17,068 bases of DNA from Candidatus Sumerlaeota bacterium (GCA_003554345.1 PWGE01000305.1:1-17068); one strand, 5' to 3'; positions 1-6,975 are shown, counted from the first letter of the stretch. Numbers and translations are program-made. The notes: generated by a model not told the origin, from the sequence alone.

Positions 1-484
1 CATATCTTTGTACTCCATCATTATCGGTATATACAGGTCCATGCAGGTGACGACCATCAGCTTCACTGTCATCTTCGGTTCCAACAAGAAAAACGGCACC
101 AACAGTATTAACAGCAAGAATAACGCCGTCTTCGGTTACTCTGACACCGTCGAGACCAAACCCGTGTCCACCATCATCATAAGCGCCGGTAATTGTATGA
201 ATGACTGAAAGGTATTCAGGATCAACGATGAGTATTATTCCATCGGGATCACCAGCACCAAATTCAGTTTTTGAAACAGCGACCACCAGATTGCCGGTTG
301 CCGGGTTGTAATCAGCATCGACAATGATGTCTCCTTCTTCCAGTCCAAGGTCTGCATAGTCTGCAATTACTCCAAACACAAGCGCATTGTCATATCCTTC
401 GGGAGGTTCATAAACAGTTGTACCGTCTGCAAAAGTGCAAAAAACGAAAGCAAACATGGAAAGGATTACAAGTAAAGTTTTCAT
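1..484 (-). CDS. Exported acidic protein, propeller-like, 5' part only (runs off the left edge)
   Basis: The minus-strand frame is open from an ATG at 482-484 to the window edge, giving 161 residues. AGGAG lies just upstream of the start. The first 19 residues are a Sec-type signal peptide: a Lys, a hydrophobic core ending FVFC, then TFA with likely cleavage before Asp20. The mature part is rich in Asp, Glu and Gly and includes YEPPEGYDNA, VDADYNP, TGNLVV, VTEDGV and ADGRHLHGPVY. The 395-residue protein at 868-2055 has nearly the same motifs in the same order, roughly two thirds identical by eye, so the two are tandem paralogues. Short repeated Asp/Gly turns between beta-strand-like segments suggest a beta-propeller, but no family can be named. 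The function is unknown; export to the periplasm or cell surface is inferred. Confidence 0.85.
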   Translation of the reverse strand, partial: MKTLLVILSMFAFVFCTFADGTTVYEPPEGYDNALVFGVIADYADLGLEEGDIIVDADYNPATGNLVVAVSKTEFGAGDPDGIILIVDPEYLSVIHTITGAYDDGGHGFGLDGVRVTEDGVILAVNTVGAVFLVGTEDDSEADGRHLHGPVYTDNDGVQRY

Positions 485-522
485 TTCTCTCTCCTTTATT
501 TGTTGTAAATCGTATCTTAAAA

Positions 523-553
523 ATATTATACTCCTATTTTTAAATCAAATCAA
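523..553 (-). promoter_or_regulatory. Probable promoter of the left-edge exported-protein gene
   Basis: Read on the minus strand, a perfect -10 hexamer TATAAT (523-528) lies about 40 bases before the start codon. A TTGATT hexamer (548-553) lies upstream at a somewhat long spacing, and TTGACT lies a few bases further on. The -10 is convincing; which -35 is used is not. The paralogue at 868-2055 has a textbook promoter at the equivalent place. Confidence 0.5.
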
Positions 554-648
554 GTCAATATGATGAAATAAGTAACGAAGTGTAATGTTGAACAATGATA
601 TACTTGTAAAAACGTGAAGATGCAAGCAGTTTAATTTATAAAAGGCTT

Positions 649-807
649 ATGGCGGGTTTATTTAAGTTTGAAATGATAATGATAGCCAAACAATACCACG
701 GTAGAGAAATGTATATTGAAGATGGGGGATTTTATTGTTGCCTTTTTCTGGGGAAAAAGGTTGATATGAAAGAAAAACTAATAAGAGAAGATTTTTACAG
801 GATATAG
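649..807 (+). CDS. Possible small hypothetical protein (52 residues)
   Basis: This plus-strand frame starts at ATG 649 and ends at TAG 805-807. The peptide begins MAGLFKFEMIMIAKQYHGRE and ends LIREDFYRI, with a mixed, protein-like composition. The frame is also open upstream to about 610, so it could be the tail of a decayed gene. The only ribosome-binding site is a weak AAGG three bases before ATG. In its favour, the stop lies seven bases before a hairpin that could terminate transcription from both sides. I recognise no family, and it may be chance. Confidence 0.25.
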   Translation: MAGLFKFEMIMIAKQYHGREMYIEDGGFYCCLFLGKKVDMKEKLIREDFYRI

Positions 808-813
808 TAAATA

Positions 814-846
814 AACCGGGCTTTCTTCTCATAAGAAAGCCCGGTT
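814..846 (-). terminator. Rho-independent terminator of the 868-2055 gene, possibly bidirectional
   Basis: A perfect 14-bp stem (814-827 with 833-846, core CCGGGCTTTCTT) encloses a five-base loop. Read on the minus strand it begins about 20 bases after the stop codon and is followed by TATTTAC, a weak U-tract. On the plus strand it is followed by CGTTT. It probably separates the paralogue from the spacer. Confidence 0.75.
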
Positions 847-867
847 CGTTTGATCAATGAGAGTATA

Positions 868-2055
868 TTATTCGTCGAAGAGCGACCAGTCTTCTATAAA
901 GAGAGGATCATCGTCTGGTGCGTGAAATTGAACAATTCCGCCGGGAATTGCCATGTAAGCCCGCTGCTCATCAGGAGCAAAAGCAAAACCACCTGCATCT
1001 GAATTATGAGTGGGCCACGGTATTTTTACATAAAGCCCGGGAAATGGATTATCTTCATCATCGGCTTCCCAGTATTCACCTTCGTCAAGAGCTGTCCAGC
1101 CGCTTTCTGTTGCGTTGCCGGTGCCGATGGGGTCACCATCATGGATGTTGCTAAACGCAACCCGCGAATAATAGTAGCCGTAATCTTCGTTATCCTTTAC
1201 ATCTCCTTTTGTGCCGCCACGGGCGATAATACCGGCATCATAATCGCCTCCGATAAAATTTTCAAAACCAAATCCTGCCAGAGCTTCTGTTGCATCATCG
1301 TCGAATTCGTAACCGTCTTCGATAGAACCGCTGTAAGCCTGGATGCCTTCATCATACCCATAGAGCATACTTCCATCCTGGGCTAAAACGATGCCGTTAT
1401 CACCGTTTTCACCGATTTCAAGTACATCATAATCGGTGATTTCTTCAAAATCGTTGACATCATCCGGACTGTTCTGGCTCAGACGCACATAATTTCCCCG
1501 ACCTGATGCGAAAACACACTCACCGTCATTGTAATTGCCAATGACATCAAAATTACGGGTGGCACCCCACAACTGATCACCATCATTGTCTAAATATACC
1601 GGTCCATGTAAATGCCTTCCATCTGCTTCATCGTCATCTTCGGTTCCAACGAGAAAAACACAACCAACACTATTCATGCCCATAATCACACCATCTTCAG
1701 TAACTCCTACCCGGTCCAGAGAATAACCGGCATCGCCCCAGTCATAGGCTCCGGATATGGTGTGTTGTACGGATAAGTCTCCGGAATCAAGGATGAGTAT
1801 TTTGCCCCCCTCGTTGTCAGGGGCTTCATCGAATTCATGCAGCACCACGCCGACCACCAGGTTACCCGTATCAGGGTTGTAATCGGCATCGACAATGGTA
1901 GCATCTTCTCCCAGTCCCAGGTCTTCATAGTAGCTGATTTCACCAAAGATAAAAGCATTATCATATCCTTCCGGGGGCTCGTAAACTGTTTCGCCGTCCC
2001 CCATCATACAGAAAGCAAAAGCGAATAGAAAAAAGATTAAACATACCTTTTTCAT
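868..2055 (-). CDS. Exported acidic propeller-like protein, complete paralogue of the left-edge gene
   Basis: The protein has 395 residues, and GGAGGAG lies six bases before the ATG. Residues 1-19 form a signal peptide ending FCMMG, with likely cleavage before Asp20. The mature chain is very acidic and poor in Lys. Recurrent Asp/Gly-rich turns followed by short hydrophobic strands (for example VVGVVLHEF, ILILD, GIVLAQDG, AYMAIPGGIVQF) suggest a beta-propeller of 40-60-residue blades; this is inference, and no catalytic motif is visible. Residues 20-160 match the left-edge gene closely. The C-terminus, IEDWSLFDE, resembles the end of the 841-residue protein at 13249-15774 (VEDWTLFEY), so all three probably belong to one exported family. 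The gene has its own promoter (2096-2124) and terminator (814-846). Function unknown. Confidence 0.9.
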   Translation of the reverse strand: MKKVCLIFFLFAFAFCMMGDGETVYEPPEGYDNAFIFGEISYYEDLGLGEDATIVDADYNPDTGNLVVGVVLHEFDEAPDNEGGKILILDSGDLSVQHTISGAYDWGDAGYSLDRVGVTEDGVIMGMNSVGCVFLVGTEDDDEADGRHLHGPVYLDNDGDQLWGATRNFDVIGNYNDGECVFASGRGNYVRLSQNSPDDVNDFEEITDYDVLEIGENGDNGIVLAQDGSMLYGYDEGIQAYSGSIEDGYEFDDDATEALAGFGFENFIGGDYDAGIIARGGTKGDVKDNEDYGYYYSRVAFSNIHDGDPIGTGNATESGWTALDEGEYWEADDEDNPFPGLYVKIPWPTHNSDAGGFAFAPDEQRAYMAIPGGIVQFHAPDDDPLFIEDWSLFDE

Positions 2056-2095
2056 TTTTTCTCCTCCTTATTAAGCTTTAAATCCTCTTATTTTA

Positions 2096-2124
2096 ATTAT
2101 ACAGTTAAAATCAAGTTCTGTCAA
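2096..2124 (-). promoter_or_regulatory. Promoter of the 868-2055 gene
   Basis: On the minus strand TTGACA (2119-2124) and TATAAT (2096-2101) are separated by exactly 17 bases. Both hexamers match the housekeeping sigma-factor consensus. The start codon is about 40 bases downstream, leaving a short leader with a strong Shine-Dalgarno. Confidence 0.85.
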
Positions 2125-2868
2125 CTTAAACAAAATAAAAATATAGATTAAATGCATTTTTCTTATTATTAAATATTTAAAACTTTTTGAAAGTGTTATA
2201 ACATTCAAAAAGAAAAGGGGGATGCTTTTTATGGAAGTTGCGATTAACCGCCATTAAATGAAGTGTATTTATTCAAAGTATTATTGTTTGTTTGATGGTT
2301 GAAACCTATTTCTTATGAAAGACATTCCTGCATAAAGAGCGATATATCCTGATCTCAACATTTTTCTATCCAGTCAATATTTTCGTAACCTTATGTAGCG
2401 GTACCCGGAGTGTCATTAAATGCCGCTTTTTGATATTTATATTCTTTTTGGTTCTTTCGTAAATATTGTGGAGATGCCGCTATAACTGATATGCAAAGAG
2501 AAAAGAAGATCAGAATCAGAATCTATGCGTCAACCGTATGAAAATCTTATCCAATTTTTTTGTCATGTATTCTTTTCGAGTATTTCGTGGTTAAAAAAAG
2601 AATAATGAACCATGAAATAAAGATAATATTTTGTTTTCCGGGGTGCCTTCTCTGGAAGTTCTCTTTTTCGGTATCTTCTCTTTTGAATCTTCTTTCTTAT
2701 TTCCGGTTGTATTTTCAGGAGAAATATAATAGAGAACCTGGCCAAAAGAACAAATGTGTGCTCACTCAATCCCGGAAAAATTCCACAAAATATGCGAAAG
2801 ACCCTTCTTCGTACAGTGTTATATTAATTGACCCAAAATGTTCATTTAAGAGAAAAATCTTGCTCAAT
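2125..2868. other. Gene-poor spacer between the exported paralogue and the trp promoter
   Basis: No gene can be supported here. The stretch is AT-rich. The longest plus-strand frame (2560-2883) has no ribosome-binding site and a low-complexity Phe/Ser/Leu product. At 2583-2591 lies TTTCGTGGT, a short motif that recurs in the repeat-rich right end (near 16649, and as TTTTGTGGTT on the minus strand near 16931-16940). A weak hairpin (2397-2403 with 2421-2427, then four Ts) may be a decayed terminator. Short minus-strand open stretches around 2290-2480 look faintly coding but are interrupted by stops. Confidence 0.5.
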
Positions 2869-2898
2869 TTGACACAATACTAAAAAAAAGAATATAAA
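2869..2898 (+). promoter_or_regulatory. trp operon promoter candidate P1
   Basis: TTGACA (2869-2874) and TATAAA (2893-2898) are separated by 18 bases. Transcription would start near 2905, so the RNA would contain the GGAG at 2910-2913 and the leader ATG at 2922. This fits the translated leader better than P2 does. I see no clear TrpR-type operator. Confidence 0.6.
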
Positions 2899-2901
2899 AA
2901 C

Positions 2902-2930
2902 TTGACAACGGAGAAAAAAAGATGTATATT
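2902..2930 (+). promoter_or_regulatory. trp operon promoter candidate P2, overlapping the leader start
   Basis: A second perfect TTGACA (2902-2907) lies 17 bases before TATATT (2925-2930). Initiation near 2937 would remove the GGAG and the ATG at 2922, leaving only the ATG at 2940, almost at the 5' end of a leaderless message. It may be a second promoter or a by-product of the AT-rich sequence. Confidence 0.45.
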
Positions 2931-3008
2931 TTAAATACGATGAAAAAAGAAACAAGACATTACATTTTTAAACAGGCCCATAAAAACTGGTGGTGGTGGA
3001 CAATGTAA
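2922..3008 (+). CDS. trpL: trp leader peptide with four consecutive Trp codons
   Basis: The ATG at 2922 follows GGAG (2910-2913) by eight bases and opens a 28-codon frame. An in-frame ATG at 2940 would give 22 codons. The peptide ends HKNWWWWTM and stops with TAA at 3006-3008; the four TGG codons are 2988-2999. Such Trp-codon runs occur in leader peptides of ribosome-mediated trp attenuators, where scarce charged tRNA-Trp stalls the ribosome. Here the last two Trp codons overlap segment 1 (2995-3003) of the attenuator, and the stop codon lies just before segment 2 (3011-3020). That is the geometry needed for a stalled ribosome to uncover segment 2 and for a terminating ribosome to cover it. 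Position, codon content and downstream hairpins together make the call strong; the exact start is less certain. Confidence 0.9.
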   Translation: MYILNTMKKETRHYIFKQAHKNWWWWTM

Positions 3009-3030
3009 GGTTGTCCGCCCCCTTGTTTAA

Positions 3031-3068
3031 AAAGCCGCGGGTGGGCAACCACCCGCGGCTTTTTATTT
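3031..3068 (+). terminator. trp attenuator terminator 1
   Basis: A GC-rich 14-bp stem (3031-3044 with 3049-3062) closed by a GCAA tetraloop is followed by TTATTT. It mutually excludes the antiterminator 2:3, which uses 3039-3048. Its U-tract is also the outer part of the 4:5 helix. Confidence 0.9.
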
Positions 3069-3078
3069 GCCCAGAAAT

Positions 3079-3113
3079 AAAAAGCCGTGGGAACAAACCC
3101 CACGGCTTTTTTT
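3079..3113 (+). terminator. trp attenuator terminator 2
   Basis: A 13-bp stem (3079-3091 with 3098-3110) with loop AACAAA ends in a continuous T-run to 3113. It closely resembles terminator 1 (both stems contain AAAAGCCG, then GGG), so it may have arisen by duplication. It ends about 13 bases before the trpE Shine-Dalgarno. Confidence 0.88.
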
Positions 3114-3140
3114 ATGGCATAAAACAGAGGAGAAAAACAA

Positions 3141-4658
3141 ATGTTTCATCCAAGCTTCAGTACGGTTCAAAAATTGAGCTCTCGGTATAATCGTATTCCC
3201 GTGTATAAGGAGATGAATCTATCGGAATTACATCTTCTTTCACTCCTGAAAGCCTTACAATCGAAAGAAGAGGTTATTTTCCTTGAAAGTGCCCGGGAAA
3301 ATAAAAAATGGAGCCGTTTTTCTTTCTTTGGTTTCCATCCCCGCAAAAAAATCCGTTTTTCTCCGCCAGTGGTGGTGGTAGAAGAAAACGGCGAAGAAAA
3401 AGAAATTCGGGAAGATATTTATACCTATTTAAATAAAGAGCTGGAAAAATATCATTCTCCGTCTTATCGTAGCTTTGGACCCTTTAATGGCGGCTTTGTG
3501 GGTTACTTTGGATATGAGACGGTCAACTATGCGGGTATTTTGCGTCAAAAGATAAGGGAAAGAAAAGAGCTTCCCCTGGCGTATTTACTTCATATAGACA
3601 GTTTTATTGTCCATGATAATTATAAGAACCGCTATTACCTGGCAGAATGTTTCTATCCGGATAAAAGTATACCCCTTAAGAGGCAGTATGAGAAATGCCG
3701 TCAGGTGCTTCTGAAACGAGAAGAAGAGTTAATTGCCGAACTGGAAAAAACTTCTCTTCCTTACCTGCCTGCACATCCAGGCGAAAAAGTGGATGTTGCC
3801 TTTCGGGAAGATAAGGATTCTTTTACGGGAAAGGTGGCAGAGGTTCAGGAACTTATTCGCTCAGGAGAAGCCATCCAGGTGGTATTGAGTTTGAGGGCTG
3901 ATATTAAAGAAGAGATCGACCCCTATAATTTTTATCTGCGTCTTCGTACGGTAAATCCATCTCCTTACATGTTTTTCCTTAAGTTTGGCTCTCTCTATGT
4001 GGTGGGCAGTTCACTGGAAATTCACGTGAGGGTGGAGAAACGGCAGGTATATCTCAAACCTATTGCGGGGACTATTCCCCAGGGAAGTACACGGCAGGAA
4101 AGTCGACGAAACAAGCAGATTCTTCTGGAAGATAAAAAGGAAAGGGCGGAACATCTCATGTTAGTGGATCTGGGTCGTAATGACCTGGGTCGTGTTGCCA
4201 GAAGGGGAACGGTAGAGGTGACAAAATTCATGAAACCGGAGGATTACTCCCACGTTATTCATCTTGTTTCTCTGGTGAAATGTACGTTGGACGACAGATT
4301 TACTGAAATGGATGTTCTTAAAGAAACCTTTCCGGCAGGTACCGTGAGCGGCGCTCCCAAAGTGCGCGCTATCGAACTCATTGAAGAATATGAGCCCCAT
4401 CCCCGCGATATATATTCCGGTGCAGTCGGTTATTGCGGTTTTAACGGAAATCTTGATACCTGTATTACCATACGTAGTGCTGTTTTTAATGAGAAAGAAC
4501 GTTATCTGCAGGCAGGAGCAGGCATTGTGTATGATAGTGTACCCGAAAAAGAGTATCAGGAGATAACGCATAAACTCAAAGCCCTGGCGGAAAGCTTGAA
4601 TTTCGCCCGTCCCCGTAAAAATAAAAAGGAGGATAGCAGTCATGTTTTTAATGATTGA
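3141..4658 (+). CDS. trpE: Anthranilate synthase component I
   Basis: This 505-residue enzyme makes anthranilate from chorismate using ammonia delivered by TrpG. GAGGAG (3126-3131) lies before ATG 3141, and the N-terminus YNRIPVYKE is typical of TrpE. Visible motifs are FLES (47-50) and NPSPYMFF (272-279), which form the Trp feedback site in known enzymes. The chorismate-binding domain follows: PIAGT (307-311), ERAEHLMLVDLGRNDLG (334-350), TFPAGTVSGAPK (396-407) and the C-terminal DTCITIR and GAGIVYDS. The usual SSPE motif reads SSLE (290-293), an uncommon change. FLES and PSPYMFF favour TrpE over PabB. The gene is first after the attenuator and overlaps trpG by 17 bases, suggesting coupled translation of the two subunits. 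Confidence 0.97.
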   Translation: MFHPSFSTVQKLSSRYNRIPVYKEMNLSELHLLSLLKALQSKEEVIFLESARENKKWSRFSFFGFHPRKKIRFSPPVVVVEENGEEKEIREDIYTYLNKELEKYHSPSYRSFGPFNGGFVGYFGYETVNYAGILRQKIRERKELPLAYLLHIDSFIVHDNYKNRYYLAECFYPDKSIPLKRQYEKCRQVLLKREEELIAELEKTSLPYLPAHPGEKVDVAFREDKDSFTGKVAEVQELIRSGEAIQVVLSLRADIKEEIDPYNFYLRLRTVNPSPYMFFLKFGSLYVVGSSLEIHVRVEKRQVYLKPIAGTIPQGSTRQESRRNKQILLEDKKERAEHLMLVDLGRNDLGRVARRGTVEVTKFMKPEDYSHVIHLVSLVKCTLDDRFTEMDVLKETFPAGTVSGAPKVRAIELIEEYEPHPRDIYSGAVGYCGFNGNLDTCITIRSAVFNEKERYLQAGAGIVYDSVPEKEYQEITHKLKALAESLNFARPRKNKKEDSSHVFND

Positions 4659-5238
4659 TAACTATGATTCGTTTACCTATAACCTGGTTCAGGATTTTTT
4701 CTCTCTGGGAGAGGAAATAGAGGTTTTTCCCAATGATACTCCCATGGAAAAACTCCATCTTTCGAAGTATAAGGGAGTGATTTTATCTCCTGGTCCTTCG
4801 GAACCATCGAGCTCGGGATTAACCCTGGAAATCATGAAACGGTGTGCTTCTTGCAAACCGATTCTCGGTGTGTGTCTTGGCATGCAATCTATAGCTTATG
4901 CCTTTGGAGGAGAGGTGTTTCAGGCAGAAAGGATAATGCATGGCAAAGTGGATACCGTCCATCATCTGGGTGGAGACTTGTTTCACCAGGTGCCCCGTCG
5001 GTTTCCCGCCGTTCGCTATCATTCATTAGTGGTTGGTGCTGAAGCCCTTCCCGATTGTTTTGAGGTTCGTGCCTATTCTTCGGATGGTGAAATTATGGCG
5101 ATTAAGCATCGCTCTCTTTATATCTGGGGAGTGCAGTTTCATCCTGAATCATATTTGACTGATGTCGGAAAACAGATTATAAAAAATTTCGTTGGAGGAG
5201 CATATGAGTATAACAAAAAGCATGCATGCTCTCTATGA
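4642..5238 (+). CDS. trpG: Anthranilate synthase component II (glutamine amidotransferase)
   Basis: This 198-residue class I amidotransferase hydrolyses glutamine and passes ammonia to TrpE. The N-terminus has IDNYDSFTYNL, and the oxyanion strand has SPGPSEP (49-55). The nucleophile is Cys78 in GVCLGMQ, and the other catalytic residues are His167 and Glu169 in FHPES. The HGK motif at 100-102 is typical of TrpG/PabA. AAGGAGG lies nine bases before ATG 4642, inside the end of trpE. The 3' end overlaps trpD by 35 bases. I see no separate pabA in the window, so a dual role in folate synthesis cannot be excluded. Length is normal and no key residue is missing. Confidence 0.96.
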   Translation: MFLMIDNYDSFTYNLVQDFFSLGEEIEVFPNDTPMEKLHLSKYKGVILSPGPSEPSSSGLTLEIMKRCASCKPILGVCLGMQSIAYAFGGEVFQAERIMHGKVDTVHHLGGDLFHQVPRRFPAVRYHSLVVGAEALPDCFEVRAYSSDGEIMAIKHRSLYIWGVQFHPESYLTDVGKQIIKNFVGGAYEYNKKHACSL

Positions 5239-6208
5239 AGGGCAAAGTTTACATGCCCCGGAGGCAGAAGAATTGTTTGATACTATTTTTCAGGGAGAAG
5301 TAGAGCCCATTCAACTGGCTTCTGTTTTGGTCGCCATGAAGGTTCGTAAGGAAAAACCCCATGAAATTGTGGGAGCTGTGCGCTCTATGCGTAAATTTGC
5401 CGCTCCCTTTTCAGTGCAGAAAAATGTTTTTGATACCTGTGGAACGGGTGGTGATAATTCTCATAGCTTTAATATTTCTACCGCTACTGCACTTATACTC
5501 AGCGCTATGGGTATTCCTATTGCCAAGCACGGTAACAGGTCGGTGAGCAGTAAGAGCGGGTCGGCTGACTTTCTGGAAGCTCTTGGTGTTCCGATCCATC
5601 TCAAAGGAGAAAAAGCTGAAAGGTATTTTAAGGAGCATGATTTTGTGTTCCTTTTTGCCCCTCATTATCATCCGGCCATGAAATATGCTGTTCCAGCTCG
5701 TAAGGCATTGGGAGTGCGCACGATTTTTAATTATCTTGGTCCATTGACCAATCCTACTCGTCCCAGGCGCCAGATGATAGGAGTGTTTCATACCAGTTTT
5801 TTACCTCTTTATTCTGAAGTTGCCCGTTTCCTGGACTATGAACGCTTACTTCTCTATTCCAGTCAGGATGGGTTGGATGAAATTTCTCCCTTTAGTCCTA
5901 CCAGGATGGTGGAAATAAGCGGTTCAGAGGAGAAAAAATGGTTGCTCTCGCCCACTGATTATTTTGATAAAAAAGAACTTGATGATATTCCTCGTGATAT
6001 GACGCCCTCAGAAAATGCAGAGTTGTTTATGAGGATGCTCCATTCCTCATCTCCAGGCTCCCTGGCTAAGGTCCTGGCTGTTAATGCCGCTACCGGTATT
6101 TATATAAGTAAAGGCGGCAAGATGCAAAAACATTACCGGGATGCGCTGGAGTGCATCTGCAGTGGCGAAGTGCTCAAAAAAGTAAAATCATTGCAGGGGG
6201 ATAGTTGA
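5204..6208 (+). CDS. trpD: Anthranilate phosphoribosyltransferase
   Basis: This 334-residue enzyme transfers phosphoribose from PRPP to anthranilate. I chose ATG 5204 because GGAGGAG (5194-5200) sits directly before it; an in-frame TTG at 5192 lies inside that Shine-Dalgarno and is unlikely. The PRPP-binding loop CGTGGD is at 79-84, followed by SFNISTA (88-94) and KHGNRSVSSKSGSAD (108-122). The anthranilate and hinge region includes PARKALGVRTIFNYLGPLTNP (164-184), and the metal-binding DGLDE is at 222-226. All match the family. The start overlaps trpG by 35 bases, and the TGA stop shares its A with the ATG of trpC, so translation is probably coupled on both sides. Confidence 0.96.
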   Translation: MSITKSMHALYEGQSLHAPEAEELFDTIFQGEVEPIQLASVLVAMKVRKEKPHEIVGAVRSMRKFAAPFSVQKNVFDTCGTGGDNSHSFNISTATALILSAMGIPIAKHGNRSVSSKSGSADFLEALGVPIHLKGEKAERYFKEHDFVFLFAPHYHPAMKYAVPARKALGVRTIFNYLGPLTNPTRPRRQMIGVFHTSFLPLYSEVARFLDYERLLLYSSQDGLDEISPFSPTRMVEISGSEEKKWLLSPTDYFDKKELDDIPRDMTPSENAELFMRMLHSSSPGSLAKVLAVNAATGIYISKGGKMQKHYRDALECICSGEVLKKVKSLQGDS

Positions 6209-6975
6209 TGCCTTTTTCTCTGAGAAGCATGAGAGAACTGAAAATTCGTGAACAGGAAAACGTGAAGTCCCTGCTGGCTGCAGAAAAAAGACGTTTGCGT
6301 CCGGTGATTACCTCTCCCTTTGCAAATCTTCCCGAAGGCACAAAGATTATTGCAGAAATTAAAAAGGGAAGTCCTACTGGAGGCTCCATGCAAAACGTGA
6401 ATCCCCGGCGTCAGGCAGAGGTATATGTTAAAGCGGGAGCCGCCGGCGTAAGTGTGCTGTGTGATGGCAACTATTTCCAGGGCAGCTGGGAAGATCTCAG
6501 GAAGGCTTCTGAAAATATCAGGGTGCCGGTGTTGTGTAAAGAGTTTATCCTCTTTCCTGAACAGGTTGATCTTGCCTACCGATACGGTGCTGATATGGTT
6601 TTGCTTATTAATCGTTTTCTCTCGAAAGAGGAATTGAAGGATTTATACCGGTATATTCTTCAATGCAATCTTATGCCGTTGATAGAAATACATTCTCCTT
6701 CTGAGCTTCCTGCTGTTTTGTCTTTTGATCCCTCTTACATCATGGTGAATATACGGAATTTAGAGACCCTGGAAATAGATAAGAAAACAGCTATGAAGAC
6801 ATTGCAGAATATTCCGAAGGGGATAACCACAATTAGTGCCAGCGGGATTCAATGTCCTGCTGATATCAGGGAAATCAAAGAAGAAACAGGAACAGAAATC
6901 TTTCTGATAGGCACAGCCCTCATGAAAAGAGAACGTCCCGGGGATTGTTTGAAGGAGTTTCTGCATGTTCGTTAA
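6208..6975 (+). CDS. trpC: Indole-3-glycerol-phosphate synthase, one catalytic Glu replaced
   Basis: This 255-residue TIM-barrel enzyme closes the indole ring of CdRP to give indole-3-glycerol phosphate. The ATG at 6208 overlaps the trpD stop (TGATG), with GGGGG about seven bases upstream. Residues matching the known active site are Glu50 and Lys52 (IIAEIKKGSP), Lys111 (VLCKEFIL), Glu160 (LIEIHS), Asn181 (VNIRN) and Ser212. The usual SESGI motif reads SASGI (210-214), so Ala211 takes the place of a Glu that contributes to catalysis in studied enzymes. The sequence there is plain (AGTGCCAGC), so no frameshift is involved. Operon position and all other residues support TrpC; activity may be altered or compensated. 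It overlaps trpF by 11 bases. Confidence 0.93.
   Translation: MPFSLRSMRELKIREQENVKSLLAAEKRRLRPVITSPFANLPEGTKIIAEIKKGSPTGGSMQNVNPRRQAEVYVKAGAAGVSVLCDGNYFQGSWEDLRKASENIRVPVLCKEFILFPEQVDLAYRYGADMVLLINRFLSKEELKDLYRYILQCNLMPLIEIHSPSELPAVLSFDPSYIMVNIRNLETLEIDKKTAMKTLQNIPKGITTISASGIQCPADIREIKEETGTEIFLIGTALMKRERPGDCLKEFLHVR

Larger units (their letters stand above)
2995..3113 (+). promoter_or_regulatory. Tandem trp attenuator with six interlocking RNA segments
   Basis: Segments and pairings read directly from sequence: 1:2 is 2995-3003 with 3011-3019 (9 bp, one G-U, loop 7). 2:3 is 3011-3020 with 3039-3048 (10 bp, two G-U), the antiterminator. 3:4 is 3031-3044 with 3049-3062 (14 bp, GCAA loop), terminator 1. 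4:5 is 3052-3068 with 3075-3091 (17 bp, one G-U, loop GCCCAG), with no U-tract after it. 5:6 is 3079-3091 with 3098-3110 (13 bp, loop 6), terminator 2. Trp-replete cells would form 1:2, 3:4 and 5:6 and stop twice. Ribosome stalling at the Trp codons would form 2:3, freeing segment 4 to pair with 5 and thereby disabling both terminators. The pairings are seen; the switching order is inferred from classical trp attenuation. Confidence 0.85.

Noticed and set aside
1-60. Lipoprotein signal in the three exported proteins (Cys16)
   Set aside because: The residue before Cys is Phe in all three, which does not fit a lipobox; cleavage after residue 19 by signal peptidase I fits better.
2397-2431. Weak hairpin followed by Ts in the spacer
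   Set aside because: The stem is only 7 bp with a G-U pair and a 17-base loop, and no gene precedes it.
2560-2883. 107-codon plus-strand frame before the trp promoter
   Set aside because: It has no ribosome-binding site, a Phe/Ser/Leu-rich low-complexity product, and it overlaps the trp promoter P1.
4161-4643. 160-codon minus-strand frame within trpE
   Set aside because: It lies opposite a clearly conserved trpE and has no sign of its own expression; it is a shadow of trpE codon use.
5192-5206. TTG at 5192 as the trpD start
   Set aside because: It lies inside the GGAGGAG sequence that serves the ATG at 5204.
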